Source: Reyranella sp.
GTDB lineage: Bacteria > Pseudomonadota > Alphaproteobacteria > Reyranellales > Reyranellaceae
Direction: 5' to 3'
Assembly: GCA_021732965.1 (NCBI GenBank)
Contig: JAKFVZ010000697.1
Location: 1 to 5,559, forward strand
DNA length: 5,559 bases
Position numbers and translations under genes: made by a program. The notes under the pieces were generated by a model. The model saw nothing but the letters and a program-made list of their open reading frames with translations, made no database searches and was not told the origin of the DNA. Within the stretch, counting starts at the first letter, position 1. Each line of letters opens with the position of its first letter. Positions 1-5,559 of the stretch are shown in pieces.

Positions 1-708
1 CCACAGGACGATCTCGTCGTCGGCGCCGTCGGGCTGGAGGCGCACGCGCACCAGGACCTCGCCCTGCTGGCCGAGCTCTATCGAGCGCGGCGGATAGACG
101 GCGGGCGTTGGTGGCACGCGATAACGCGGCCTGCCCTCGAACACGATGAGCGACGACGAGGAGGCCGCCTGCTGCTGCGTGATGCTGGAGTTGCCGGCGT
201 CCGGCGAAGGGGCCTTGGTGACCGCGGCCTGCGCCGTCGGGCGCGGCGCGGCCGCCGGCTTGGGTTGCGGCGGCTTGGGCTTGGGCGGCTCGACCGGCTT
301 CATCTCCGCGGCAGTCGGCGGCGGCGGCTCGTCCGGTGGAGGGAGCTCGACCTTGATCTCGGGCTCCGCAGCCGCGACCTCTTGCGGGGGCGGCGGCTCA
401 GGCTCGGGCGGTGGCGTCACCTCGGTCGTCTCGACCGGAGGCGTCGGCGGCTCGGGCTGCTGCTGCGGTTCGGGTGTGGTTTCGGGTTGGTCGGCCTCGG
501 CCGCGGGCCCGGCAGTGGGCGCCGCCAGCGAGAGTTCGACCATCAGCGCCGGTTCGTCATCGTTGGCGCTGCTGCCGGAGATGCCGGCGAGAAGGAGGGG
601 AAGGATCGCCAGCCCGTGCAGAGCAAGCGACAACGCCACCGGCACGCGCGGATCGCGTGCCGGTGGCGCCGGCAGTCGCTCGGCAGAGAGGGCTGCCGGG
701 ACTACCAC
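1..708 (-). CDS. tonB: TonB-family energy transducer, C-terminus cut by the window edge
   Basis: Inner-membrane-anchored periplasmic protein that passes proton-motive energy from ExbB/ExbD to outer-membrane receptors. The frame is open to the left edge; 236 residues are visible if it starts at the GTG at 708. In order: a short cytoplasmic tail; one membrane segment at about residues 22-43 with Ser27 and His31, the same Ser-x3-His spacing as in E. coli TonB; a Pro-Glu-rich stretch (about 79-135); a Lys-Pro-rich stretch (137-156); a linker; and the start of the TonB C-terminal domain from about residue 202 (VYPPRSIELGQQGEVLVRVR, then PDG). The rest of that domain lies outside. The GTG overlaps the receptor stop (GTGGTAG) and has no clear Shine-Dalgarno sequence, so it may be translationally coupled; GTG at 645 or 639 are alternatives that would leave almost no cytoplasmic tail. 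No in-frame ATG precedes the membrane segment. Family assignment is secure, the exact start is not. Its neighbours imply service to the adjacent heme receptor. Confidence 0.9.
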   Translation of the reverse strand, partial: MVVPAALSAERLPAPPARDPRVPVALSLALHGLAILPLLLAGISGSSANDDEPALMVELSLAAPTAGPAAEADQPETTPEPQQQPEPPTPPVETTEVTPPPEPEPPPPQEVAAAEPEIKVELPPPDEPPPPTAAEMKPVEPPKPKPPQPKPAAAPRPTAQAAVTKAPSPDAGNSSITQQQAASSSSLIVFEGRPRYRVPPTPAVYPPRSIELGQQGEVLVRVRLQPDGADDEIVLW

Positions 709-2948
709 TTGGCCGTCAGGTTGACGCCGAAGTAGCGGCCGGGCTGGGCGTAGAGGTCGAGCTGCGGGTTGCTCGCCTGGATGCCGACCATGTCCGGCGA
801 GTTCCAGTACTTGGCGTTGGTGATGTTGAACGCGCCGGCATTGAACTTGAAGTGGTCGTTGATGACGTAGCCGACGGTGGCGTCGAGGTTGAAGTAGGCC
901 GGCGCCTGGAAGGCCGTCGGGCTGCTGACCGCGTTGTGCGCGGCCGCCACCGTGCCGATGAGCTGCGCCACCAGGCCCTTGTCGAAGCCGTAGCGGATGC
1001 GGGCCTGCGTGGTCCAGGGCGACACCGAATCGACCGGCAGGCCGGTCCTGGTGTCGGTGCCCTGCGCGAACGCGGTCCAGCCGGCGACCGCCCATTCGGG
1101 AGCGAAGCGGTATTCGCCGCGCGCCTCGATGCCCCAGATCGTCACGTTGGTCAGGTTGACGTACTGGAACTGCGTGATCGGGCCCACCATGCCCACGACC
1201 GTGGTCTCGAGGAAGTTGTTGTAGAGGTTGTAGAAGCCGGTGAGCTGCCAGCTCGAGCCGTTCTCGTACTTGCCGCGGAGGCCGACCTCGAAGGAGTTGG
1301 CCGTCTCGGGCTTCAGATTGGCATTGGGCAGGATCTGGTAGAACGAGGCGGTGTTGGTGAAGCCGAAGTTCGCGTTGTCGTACGGCGGCGCGCGGAAACC
1401 CGTCGCGTACTGGAAGTAGCCCGAATAGGTGTCGTCGAAGTGGTAGAGCAGGCCGAGCTTCGGCGAGGCCGAGACATAGGTGCTGGCCTGCGGGACGACG
1501 TTGAGCGTCGCGCCCGTCGAGTTCCAGAAGTACCGATCCGGATCGGGCGTCATGCTGTAATAGTCGAGACGCACGGCCGGCGTGATCTTGAGACGCCCGC
1601 CCAGCGCGCTGATTTCGTCCTGCACGTAGATGCCGGCCTGCACCGTGTCGGTGTCGGGGAAGTTCTTGTTCGGATAGGTCTCGCCGCCCACCACCTGGGT
1701 GCGGGCGCCGGTCGCGAGCGTGATTTGCCAGCGTTCGCGCGGCCGGGTCGTCGTCGTGTAGGCGAAGCTCAGGCCATAGGTGAAGAAATTGTCGAGGCCG
1801 CCGATGTTGGCGTCCGTGTGCATCTGCAGCTCGGCACCCGCGACGTTCTGGTTGTAGAAGAACTGCGAGGTCCGGGCGTTGCTCGGGATCACGCCGTTCA
1901 AGGCGCCGCGCAGCTGGTAGGTGTCGGCCTGCGTGTTGACCGAATTGAAGTAGGCGAGGAAGCTCAGCCGGTCGATGAAGCCGATCGGGGCGTTGTGCTC
2001 CCACTGCGCGCTGATACGATAGGTCTGGGTATAGTCCTTGCCCCATTCATCGTAGATGCTCGCGAACAGGGAGGGAAACCGGCCGATGGCCGTGAGCATG
2101 TTGGTGCTCTGCACGCCGTCGGAGTAGGTGCCGGTGAGACGGATCGTGTCGACTTCCGTCGGCTTGATCACCAGCTTGGCGAAGAAGTTGTTGTTGCTCC
2201 ACGTCGTCGGATTGGGGGCGATCATTGTCTGCGCGGGCGTGTACTGGTCGCCATCGCGCCGCGTATAGATGCCCATGAACTCGACGTTGCCCGAGCGCAC
2301 GGCGCCCGTGAACGATTCTGAGAACTGCTGGTTGGCCCCGCTGTAGGCGGCCTTGGCGCTGGCGTAGAAGTCCTTGCCCGGGCGCATGTAGTCGCCGGGA
2401 TCCTTGGTCGTGTAGGCCACCACGCCGCCGATCGCGTCCGAGCCGTAGAGCGCGGAGGCGGGGCCGCGGATGATCTCGACGCGCTTGATGTCCTCGAGGT
2501 CGGGCTGCTCGCGCGAATAGGTGCCGGCACCCTGGTTGCTGTCGGGGAAGTCGGGCGTGCGCATGCCATCGACCATCAGCAGCACGCGGTTGCCGCCGAT
2601 GCCGCGGATCACGAAGTTCTGGAAGCCGGCGCGATTGGGATTGTTGCCGACGGTGACGCCGGGCTCGTTGCGGACGAGGTCGCGGACGTCCTGCATGTTC
2701 TCGCGATCGATGTTTTCGGTCGTGATCACGGACACGGTCGCGGGCACGTCGTCGAGCGGACGCCGGCTGCGCATCGCGGCGGTCGTCACGGCATCGAGCT
2801 GCGTCGGCACGCCATGGGTGGCCGGCGCCGGCTGCGTCGGATCGGCGACGGGCGGAGCGGTCGATGTCTGCGCCGATGCGGGCGCGGTTAGAAAGGCACC
2901 GACGGCGGTTGTCGCCATCAGCGCATAAAGCAGTGCGCGGGTTTTCAT
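702..2948 (-). CDS. hmuR: TonB-dependent outer-membrane receptor, heme/hemoglobin class
   Basis: Outer-membrane 22-strand barrel predicted to import heme or take it from heme proteins. The 748 residues fit the family. Residues 1-26 form a signal peptide with an ASA cleavage site. A TonB-box-like stretch (LDAVTTAAMR, 51-60) precedes the plug (about 62-182), which contains VIRGIGGNRVLLMVDGMR and EIIRGPASALYGSDAIGG. The barrel carries the FRAP motif (518-521) and a PNANLKPE version of the NPNL motif (541-548), the pair typical of heme receptors, and ends in an aromatic residue (Trp748). The heme class is also supported by hmuP upstream and tonB downstream. Oddity: there is no histidine in the plug or between FRAP and NPNL, where heme ligands lie in Yersinia HemR. 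The ATG is chosen because it directly begins the signal peptide; a GGGGA Shine-Dalgarno candidate lies at 2959-2963, inside a hairpin. The symbol follows rhizobial naming. Another iron-chelate substrate remains possible. Confidence 0.92.
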   Translation of the reverse strand: MKTRALLYALMATTAVGAFLTAPASAQTSTAPPVADPTQPAPATHGVPTQLDAVTTAAMRSRRPLDDVPATVSVITTENIDRENMQDVRDLVRNEPGVTVGNNPNRAGFQNFVIRGIGGNRVLLMVDGMRTPDFPDSNQGAGTYSREQPDLEDIKRVEIIRGPASALYGSDAIGGVVAYTTKDPGDYMRPGKDFYASAKAAYSGANQQFSESFTGAVRSGNVEFMGIYTRRDGDQYTPAQTMIAPNPTTWSNNNFFAKLVIKPTEVDTIRLTGTYSDGVQSTNMLTAIGRFPSLFASIYDEWGKDYTQTYRISAQWEHNAPIGFIDRLSFLAYFNSVNTQADTYQLRGALNGVIPSNARTSQFFYNQNVAGAELQMHTDANIGGLDNFFTYGLSFAYTTTTRPRERWQITLATGARTQVVGGETYPNKNFPDTDTVQAGIYVQDEISALGGRLKITPAVRLDYYSMTPDPDRYFWNSTGATLNVVPQASTYVSASPKLGLLYHFDDTYSGYFQYATGFRAPPYDNANFGFTNTASFYQILPNANLKPETANSFEVGLRGKYENGSSWQLTGFYNLYNNFLETTVVGMVGPITQFQYVNLTNVTIWGIEARGEYRFAPEWAVAGWTAFAQGTDTRTGLPVDSVSPWTTQARIRYGFDKGLVAQLIGTVAAAHNAVSSPTAFQAPAYFNLDATVGYVINDHFKFNAGAFNITNAKYWNSPDMVGIQASNPQLDLYAQPGRYFGVNLTAKW

Positions 2949-2951
2949 TTG

Positions 2952-2985
2952 AGCCAGGTCCCCAAGGAAAAAAGGACGCCTGGCT
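2952..2985 (-). promoter_or_regulatory. Hairpin covering the receptor ribosome-binding site
   Basis: On the minus-strand transcript, AGCCAGG (2985-2979) can pair perfectly with CCTGGCT (2958-2952). After a two-base bulge (2978-2977), three more pairs (2976-2974 with 2961-2959) extend the stem to ten pairs around a 12-base loop. The stem ends three bases before the receptor ATG, and its 3' arm includes part of GGGGA (2963-2959), the only Shine-Dalgarno-like sequence there. The pairing is read directly from the bases; a role in blocking ribosome entry is inference. No known riboswitch or RNA thermometer class is recognised. Confidence 0.5.
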
Positions 2986-2991
2986 TGCGGC

Positions 2992-3008
2992 GCTCCCCCA
3001 AAGGGAGC
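2992..3008 (-). other. Short perfect hairpin in the hmuP-receptor spacer
   Basis: On the minus strand, GCTCCC and GGGAGC form a perfect 6-bp stem around a five-base loop. It lies in the leader between hmuP and the receptor. The T run at 2973-2968 is about 18 bases downstream, too far for this hairpin to act as a normal intrinsic terminator. Function unknown; it may be part of a folded leader or a stop signal for exonucleases. Confidence 0.35.
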
Positions 3009-3028
3009 CGGCTGGCTGGGCAGTTTAG

Positions 3029-3050
3029 CCGAGGAGGGATGGCCCCTCGG
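3029..3050 (-). other. GC-rich stem-loop just after hmuP
   Basis: CCGAGGGG (3050-3043) pairs with CTCCTCGG (3036-3029) as an 8-bp stem with one G-U pair and a six-base loop, starting 10 bases past the hmuP stop codon. No T run follows on the minus strand, so it is not a standard Rho-independent terminator. It could stabilise the hmuP message after processing, or mark partial attenuation between hmuP and the receptor. The structure is visible; the function is a guess. Confidence 0.4.
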
Positions 3051-3060
3051 GGTCTCGAAA

Positions 3061-3243
3061 TTATTTGGTCAGAATCAGTTTGTTCGAGGCTGTGAGGCGC
3101 AGCCGGTACAGTTCGGCGCCGTGACGGATGATGACCTCGCGGCGTCCCTGCAGGATCGCGACACTCTCCACGGCCGGCAGGGTGAGTGCTGGCCTGTCGC
3201 GCTGCATTTCGTCGATCCGCGCCGGACCGCGCCTGTCGTCCAT
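3061..3243 (-). CDS. hmuP: Hemin uptake protein HmuP (HemP family)
   Basis: A 60-residue cytoplasmic protein of the HemP/HmuP family. The family core spans about residues 27-60: SVAILQGRREVIIRHGAE, then YRLRLTASNKLILTK at the very C-terminus; the YRLRLT...KLILTK ending is diagnostic. The first 26 residues are variable and charged. In Bradyrhizobium japonicum, HmuP is reported as a coactivator needed with Irr to express heme-uptake genes, so a regulatory rather than transport role is likely. It is the first gene of the minus-strand cluster, 112 bases before the receptor. The ATG at 3243 is preceded by GAAGGG (3252-3247), three bases away, and by AAAGGG (3262-3257), thirteen bases away; an internal ATG at 3207 would remove only the variable tail. 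A Fur-like palindrome lies about 25 bases upstream of the start. Confidence 0.93.
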   Translation of the reverse strand: MDDRRGPARIDEMQRDRPALTLPAVESVAILQGRREVIIRHGAELYRLRLTASNKLILTK

Positions 3244-3266
3244 GAGCCCTTCACGTCCCTTTGATC

Positions 3267-3294
3267 TTGCGAACGAGTCTCAATTGCATAGACT
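3267..3294 (+). promoter_or_regulatory. Putative divergent promoter for the unknown gene pair
   Basis: On the plus strand TTGCGA (3267-3272) and TAGACT (3289-3294) are separated by 16 bases. They flank and overlap the palindrome, which would occupy the spacer. A start near 3301 would give a leader of about 30 bases before the ATG at 3332. Both hexamers deviate from consensus, so this is a candidate based mainly on position. Confidence 0.35.
3268..3288. promoter_or_regulatory. Candidate Fur-family operator (21-base imperfect palindrome)
   Basis: On the minus strand the site has outer arms TGC/GCA and inner arms GAG/CTC around a central base; 7 of 10 symmetric pairs match. Its 19-base core agrees with the classical Fur consensus at 11 positions, including the TGA and TC-TT parts. 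It sits between hmuP and a divergent gene, overlapping the likely -10 region of the hmuP promoter. Position and symmetry suggest an iron-responsive repressor site. Whether Fur/Mur, Irr or RirA binds is not decided by the sequence; no clear rhizobial Irr element (TTAGAA-type arms) was seen. Confidence 0.5.
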
Positions 3295-3308
3295 GTGGGC
3301 ACGGTCAA
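3280..3308 (-). promoter_or_regulatory. Putative promoter for hmuP-receptor-tonB
   Basis: TTGACC (3308-3303) is a good -35 element on the minus strand. A 17-base spacer leads to AATTGA (3285-3280), a weak -10 that lies inside the Fur-like palindrome. This would place the transcript start some 30 bases upstream of hmuP. The -35 is convincing by eye, the -10 is not; a repressor bound to the palindrome would block this promoter. Confidence 0.4.
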
Positions 3309-3331
3309 GGTTCTTCAGTGGCGGAGAAGCA

Positions 3332-3826
3332 ATGGAAATCACGCAACAACAGGGGCTTAGCGTTCGGCAAGGCCTCAAGCCCGGCTGCGGTCGGTTCGAT
3401 TGCGCCTGCTCGCTGCCGGTGGGCGAACGCTTCGTGCTCTGGGCGCTTCGCCAGTGGCGGCAGGATCGCGCGCTGCCCGGCGAAGGCTCGATCCTCCATC
3501 GCGGCTTCAAGGTCGCGGGCCTGATCGAGGTGCTGCCGGATTTCGTGATCGCCATGGATGCGTTCCTGTTCGGCGCGAGGCGCGCCATGGAAATCCATGT
3601 CCCGACCTGTTCCAGCGTGAGCCGCGACGAGGCCGTGCTGGTGGCGCTGTGCGGGCTGGCCCAGGCCGATCACGACCGGCCGCTGCTGGCCTCGCTCGAC
3701 ATCATGATGGCGCCGACCGCCTCGCGCATCGCCGCCGTCCGCCTCAAGGCCTTTGCCGTCGCCCTGGCGGGCGCGGGCCTGAGACTCGCGCCGGCCGCCG
3801 GCGCCGCCGCCGGCCGTCTAAACTAA
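3332..3826 (+). CDS. Uncharacterised 164-aa protein with Cys/His clusters
   Basis: I do not recognise a named family. The start ATG at 3332 is chosen over the longer open frame because GGAGA (3323-3327) lies at good distance upstream, and an earlier start would overlap hmuP and the promoter region. The protein has no signal peptide and no clear membrane segment, so it is probably cytoplasmic. Visible features: Cys19, Cys24 and Cys26 in GCGRFDCAC, followed by an amphipathic stretch ERFVLWALRQWRQD (32-45); a central helical part (about 58-86); His89-x3-Cys93 in HVPTCSSVSRDE; Cys107; and an Ala-rich C-terminal helix and tail (about 135-163). The Cys/His groups could bind metal, heme or an Fe-S cluster, but no known motif matches. 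It is divergent from hmuP, shares the palindromic promoter region, and is followed 11 bases later by another small gene. An iron-linked role is inferred from context only. Confidence 0.8.
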   Translation: MEITQQQGLSVRQGLKPGCGRFDCACSLPVGERFVLWALRQWRQDRALPGEGSILHRGFKVAGLIEVLPDFVIAMDAFLFGARRAMEIHVPTCSSVSRDEAVLVALCGLAQADHDRPLLASLDIMMAPTASRIAAVRLKAFAVALAGAGLRLAPAAGAAAGRLN

Positions 3827-3837
3827 AGGCCGATCCC

Positions 3838-4095
3838 ATGACCGCACCGATGCCCGATCGCCTGTCCGACCTGCAGCACGCGATGCGCGTGATCTCCGAC
3901 GCCGTGGAGGGCCTGCCGGCGGAGTGCCGCGACCTTGCCGGCAACGCGCTGCTCAACATTGCCGCCGAGGCGGTGACGCAGGATGTCGGCTGCACCGAGG
4001 CCGGCCGCATCTTTGCCCGGCTGGGCGATCTCCTGTCGCGCGGTCTGCAGCCGCCCGCCCAGGACGCGATCTCATTGTCTGGGTTCGACGCCTGA
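3838..4095 (+). CDS. Uncharacterised 85-aa helical protein
   Basis: Small protein of unknown function, very probably cotranscribed with the gene before it: only 11 bases separate them, and AAAGG (3825-3829) overlapping the previous stop codon serves as Shine-Dalgarno eight bases before the ATG at 3838. ATG at 3850 is a less likely start. The sequence looks like a helical bundle: about residues 6-25 (DRLSDLQHAMRVISDAVEG), 29-46 and 54-69, with Cys30 and Cys52, then a short loose tail. No signal peptide or membrane segment and no recognised domain. Codon use has the same GC-rich third positions as its neighbours. It ends two bases from the stop of the convergent kup gene. It might be a partner of the 164-aa protein. 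Confidence 0.75.
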   Translation: MTAPMPDRLSDLQHAMRVISDAVEGLPAECRDLAGNALLNIAAEAVTQDVGCTEAGRIFARLGDLLSRGLQPPAQDAISLSGFDA

Positions 4096-4097
4096 CC

Positions 4098-5559
4098 CTA
4101 GATCTCGATGCGGCTGCCCAGCTCGACCACGCGGTTGGCGGGCAGGCCGAAGAAGTCGCCGGCGCTGGCGGCGAACCGCGACAGAGTGAGGAACAGCTTC
4201 TGCTGCCAGCGCGGCAGTAGCGGCTTGTCGGCGCTCACGAAGCTGTTGCGGCCGACGAAGTAGGACGTCCGCATCGGATCGAACGGGATGCCCTTGTCCT
4301 CCAGGAGCGCGAGGTCGCTCGGCACGTCCGGCTGCTCCATGAACCCGTAATGCATCACCACGCGGTGCACGCCCTTGCCGAGATGGGTGACCTGGCTGCG
4401 GCCTTCCGGCGACACGAAGGGGATGTCCGGGACCTCGATGCTGAGCAGCACGACATGCTCGTGCAGCACCTCGTTGTGCTTGAGATTGTGCATCAGGCAG
4501 CGCGGCGCATTGCCTGAGAAAGCCGTGAGGTAGACGGCGGTGCCCTGAGGTCTATGCACGCGGGCCGGGTTGATGCTTTCCAGCAGCGCTTCCAGCGGCA
4601 ACGCCTCGTCCTGCTCGCGCCGGGCTACGGCGGCGCGGCCGGTCAGCCAGGTCCACATGCAGAGGAAGATCATGGCGGCGATCGCCAGCGGCACCCAGCC
4701 GCCGTCGAGGAACTTCAGCATGTTGGAGGAGAGCAGGGCGAGGTCGAGCGTCATGAAACCGCCGAACACCAGGATGCTGAGCGGCCAGCCCCAGTTCCAC
4801 TTGCGGACCGCGATCACGAACACGAGCGTGCTGGTGATCAGCATCGTGCCGGTCACGGCGATGCCGTAGGCCGAGGCGAGCGCGCTCGACGACTTGAACG
4901 CCAGGACCAGGATGACGACGCCCAGGAGCTGCAGCCAGTTGACCACCGGCAGGTAGACCTGGCCGAACTCGCTCGCGGAAGTGTGCTGGATGTGGACACG
5001 CGGGCTGAGGCCGAGCAGCGCTGCCTGCTTGGCCATCGAGAAAGCGCCCGAGATCGTGGCCTGCGAGGCGATTACGGTGGCGGCGGTGGCGAGGGCGACC
5101 AGCGGATAGAGCGCCCAGTCGGGCGCGAGATTGAAGAACGGGTTGGCGAGCGCCGATGGGTCGCTGAGGATCAGCGCGCCCTGACCGTAGTAGTTGAGCA
5201 GCAGGGAAGGCAGGACGAGACCCAGCCAGGCCAGCCGGATGGGCCTAGCGCCGAAATGCCCCATGTCGGCATACAGCGCCTCGGCGCCGGTGATGGCCAG
5301 CGTGATCGCGCCGAGGGCGATGAAGGCCACGATCTTCTCGCGCATGGCGAAACCCAGCGCGTGATGCGGCGACAGCGCCGCCAGCACCTCGGGACGCTGC
5401 ACGATCTGATGCGCACCGAGCGCGGCGATCACTATGAACCAGATCAGCGTCACCGGGCCGAACCACTTGCCGATGCCGCTGGTGCCGAAATGCTGCACCG
5501 AGAAGAGGGCGACGATCACGCCGAGCGCGATCGGAATGATCATCGGCTGGAAGGCCGGC
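4098..5559 (-). CDS. kup: Kup-type low-affinity potassium uptake protein, N-terminus outside window
   Basis: Inner-membrane K+ transporter of the KUP/HAK/KT family, thought to be K+/H+ symport. About 486 residues are visible against 622 in E. coli Kup, so roughly 135-140 N-terminal residues lie past the right edge. The Met at 5543 is internal: the frame continues upstream as PAFQP, matching the region before IVPLSI in E. coli Kup. Counting from that Met, the signature ITGAEALYADMGHFG is at 84-98, then RLAWLGLVLPSLLLNYYGQG (103-120), PDWALYPLVALATAATVIAS (141-160), SAYGIAVTGTM (224-234) and about nine membrane segments up to residue 300. A cytosolic domain (about 303-481) follows with GTAVYLT, MHNLKHNEVLHEHVVLLSIE and the terminal NRVVELGSRIEI. 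No frameshift or missing motif was seen. It converges on the small plus-strand gene and is probably unrelated to the heme genes. Confidence 0.96.
   Translation of the reverse strand, partial: PAFQPMIIPIALGVIVALFSVQHFGTSGIGKWFGPVTLIWFIVIAALGAHQIVQRPEVLAALSPHHALGFAMREKIVAFIALGAITLAITGAEALYADMGHFGARPIRLAWLGLVLPSLLLNYYGQGALILSDPSALANPFFNLAPDWALYPLVALATAATVIASQATISGAFSMAKQAALLGLSPRVHIQHTSASEFGQVYLPVVNWLQLLGVVILVLAFKSSSALASAYGIAVTGTMLITSTLVFVIAVRKWNWGWPLSILVFGGFMTLDLALLSSNMLKFLDGGWVPLAIAAMIFLCMWTWLTGRAAVARREQDEALPLEALLESINPARVHRPQGTAVYLTAFSGNAPRCLMHNLKHNEVLHEHVVLLSIEVPDIPFVSPEGRSQVTHLGKGVHRVVMHYGFMEQPDVPSDLALLEDKGIPFDPMRTSYFVGRNSFVSADKPLLPRWQQKLFLTLSRFAASAGDFFGLPANRVVELGSRIEI

Noticed and set aside
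241..480. Tandem repeat DNA in the GC-rich stretch
   Set aside because: The short repeating units are codons of the Pro-Glu and Lys-Pro spacer of TonB, with no regular period worth a repeat call.
146..735. Gly/Ser-rich and Arg/Leu-rich open frames on the plus strand
   Set aside because: They are complements of the Pro/Glu/Lys-rich spacer of TonB, which has a coherent domain order on the minus strand.
411..2321. A 636-codon open frame on the plus strand, antisense to the receptor
   Set aside because: Its composition is Arg/Val/Ala-rich low-complexity as expected from the complement of a GC-rich gene. It has no domain, and the minus-strand receptor has clear motifs over the same bases.
2992..3008. 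Intrinsic terminator after hmuP
   Set aside because: The hairpin is real, but no T run follows directly on the minus strand; the nearest run is about 18 bases away.
3128..3331. N-terminal extension of the 164-aa protein to 232 residues
   Set aside because: It would overlap hmuP and the promoter region and is antisense to a recognisable HmuP core; the ATG at 3332 has a good Shine-Dalgarno sequence.
3244..3331. Rhizobial Irr control element
   Set aside because: No TTAGAA/TTCTAA-type arms are visible; the palindrome present looks more like a Fur-type site.
5541..5543. ATG at 5543 as the true start of kup
   Set aside because: The frame continues upstream to the edge with residues matching Kup proteins, and the first third of the transporter would be missing.

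Overview
The window looks like a piece of an alphaproteobacterial chromosome. It is GC-rich and densely coded, it carries a small HmuP/HemP-type protein next to a heme-type TonB-dependent receptor and a tonB gene, and its Kup transporter has a typical proteobacterial sequence. The order cannot be fixed from sequence alone; a Rhizobiales (Hyphomicrobiales) or Rhodospirillales relative would fit.

Layout: (1) Positions 1-3243, minus strand, hold a heme/iron uptake cluster read right to left: hmuP (60 aa), a 112-base structured spacer, a 748-aa outer-membrane receptor of the heme/hemoglobin class, and a tonB-like energy transducer that overlaps the receptor stop and runs off the left edge. (2) Positions 3244-3331 are a compact divergent promoter region. 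It contains a 21-base imperfect palindrome resembling a Fur-family box, which overlaps plausible promoter elements for both directions. (3) Positions 3332-4095, plus strand, hold two tightly spaced genes of unknown function (164 and 85 aa), the first with Cys/His clusters near its N-terminus and in its middle. (4) Positions 4098-5559, minus strand, hold the C-terminal three quarters or so of a Kup-type potassium transporter, convergent with the unknown pair and separated from it by only two bases; its start lies past the right edge.

How it works together: the receptor would bind heme or a heme protein at the outer membrane, and TonB would transmit proton-motive energy from a presumed ExbB/ExbD complex outside the window. 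HmuP is known in Bradyrhizobium as a coactivator of heme-uptake genes, so the first gene of the cluster may help switch on those behind it. The shared palindrome suggests the two unknown genes could respond to iron too. That is the most interesting lead here, and it is inference. The kup gene is probably an unrelated neighbour. I saw no RNA genes, insertion sequences, CRISPR arrays or phage genes, and no intergenic stretch exceeds 300 bases.
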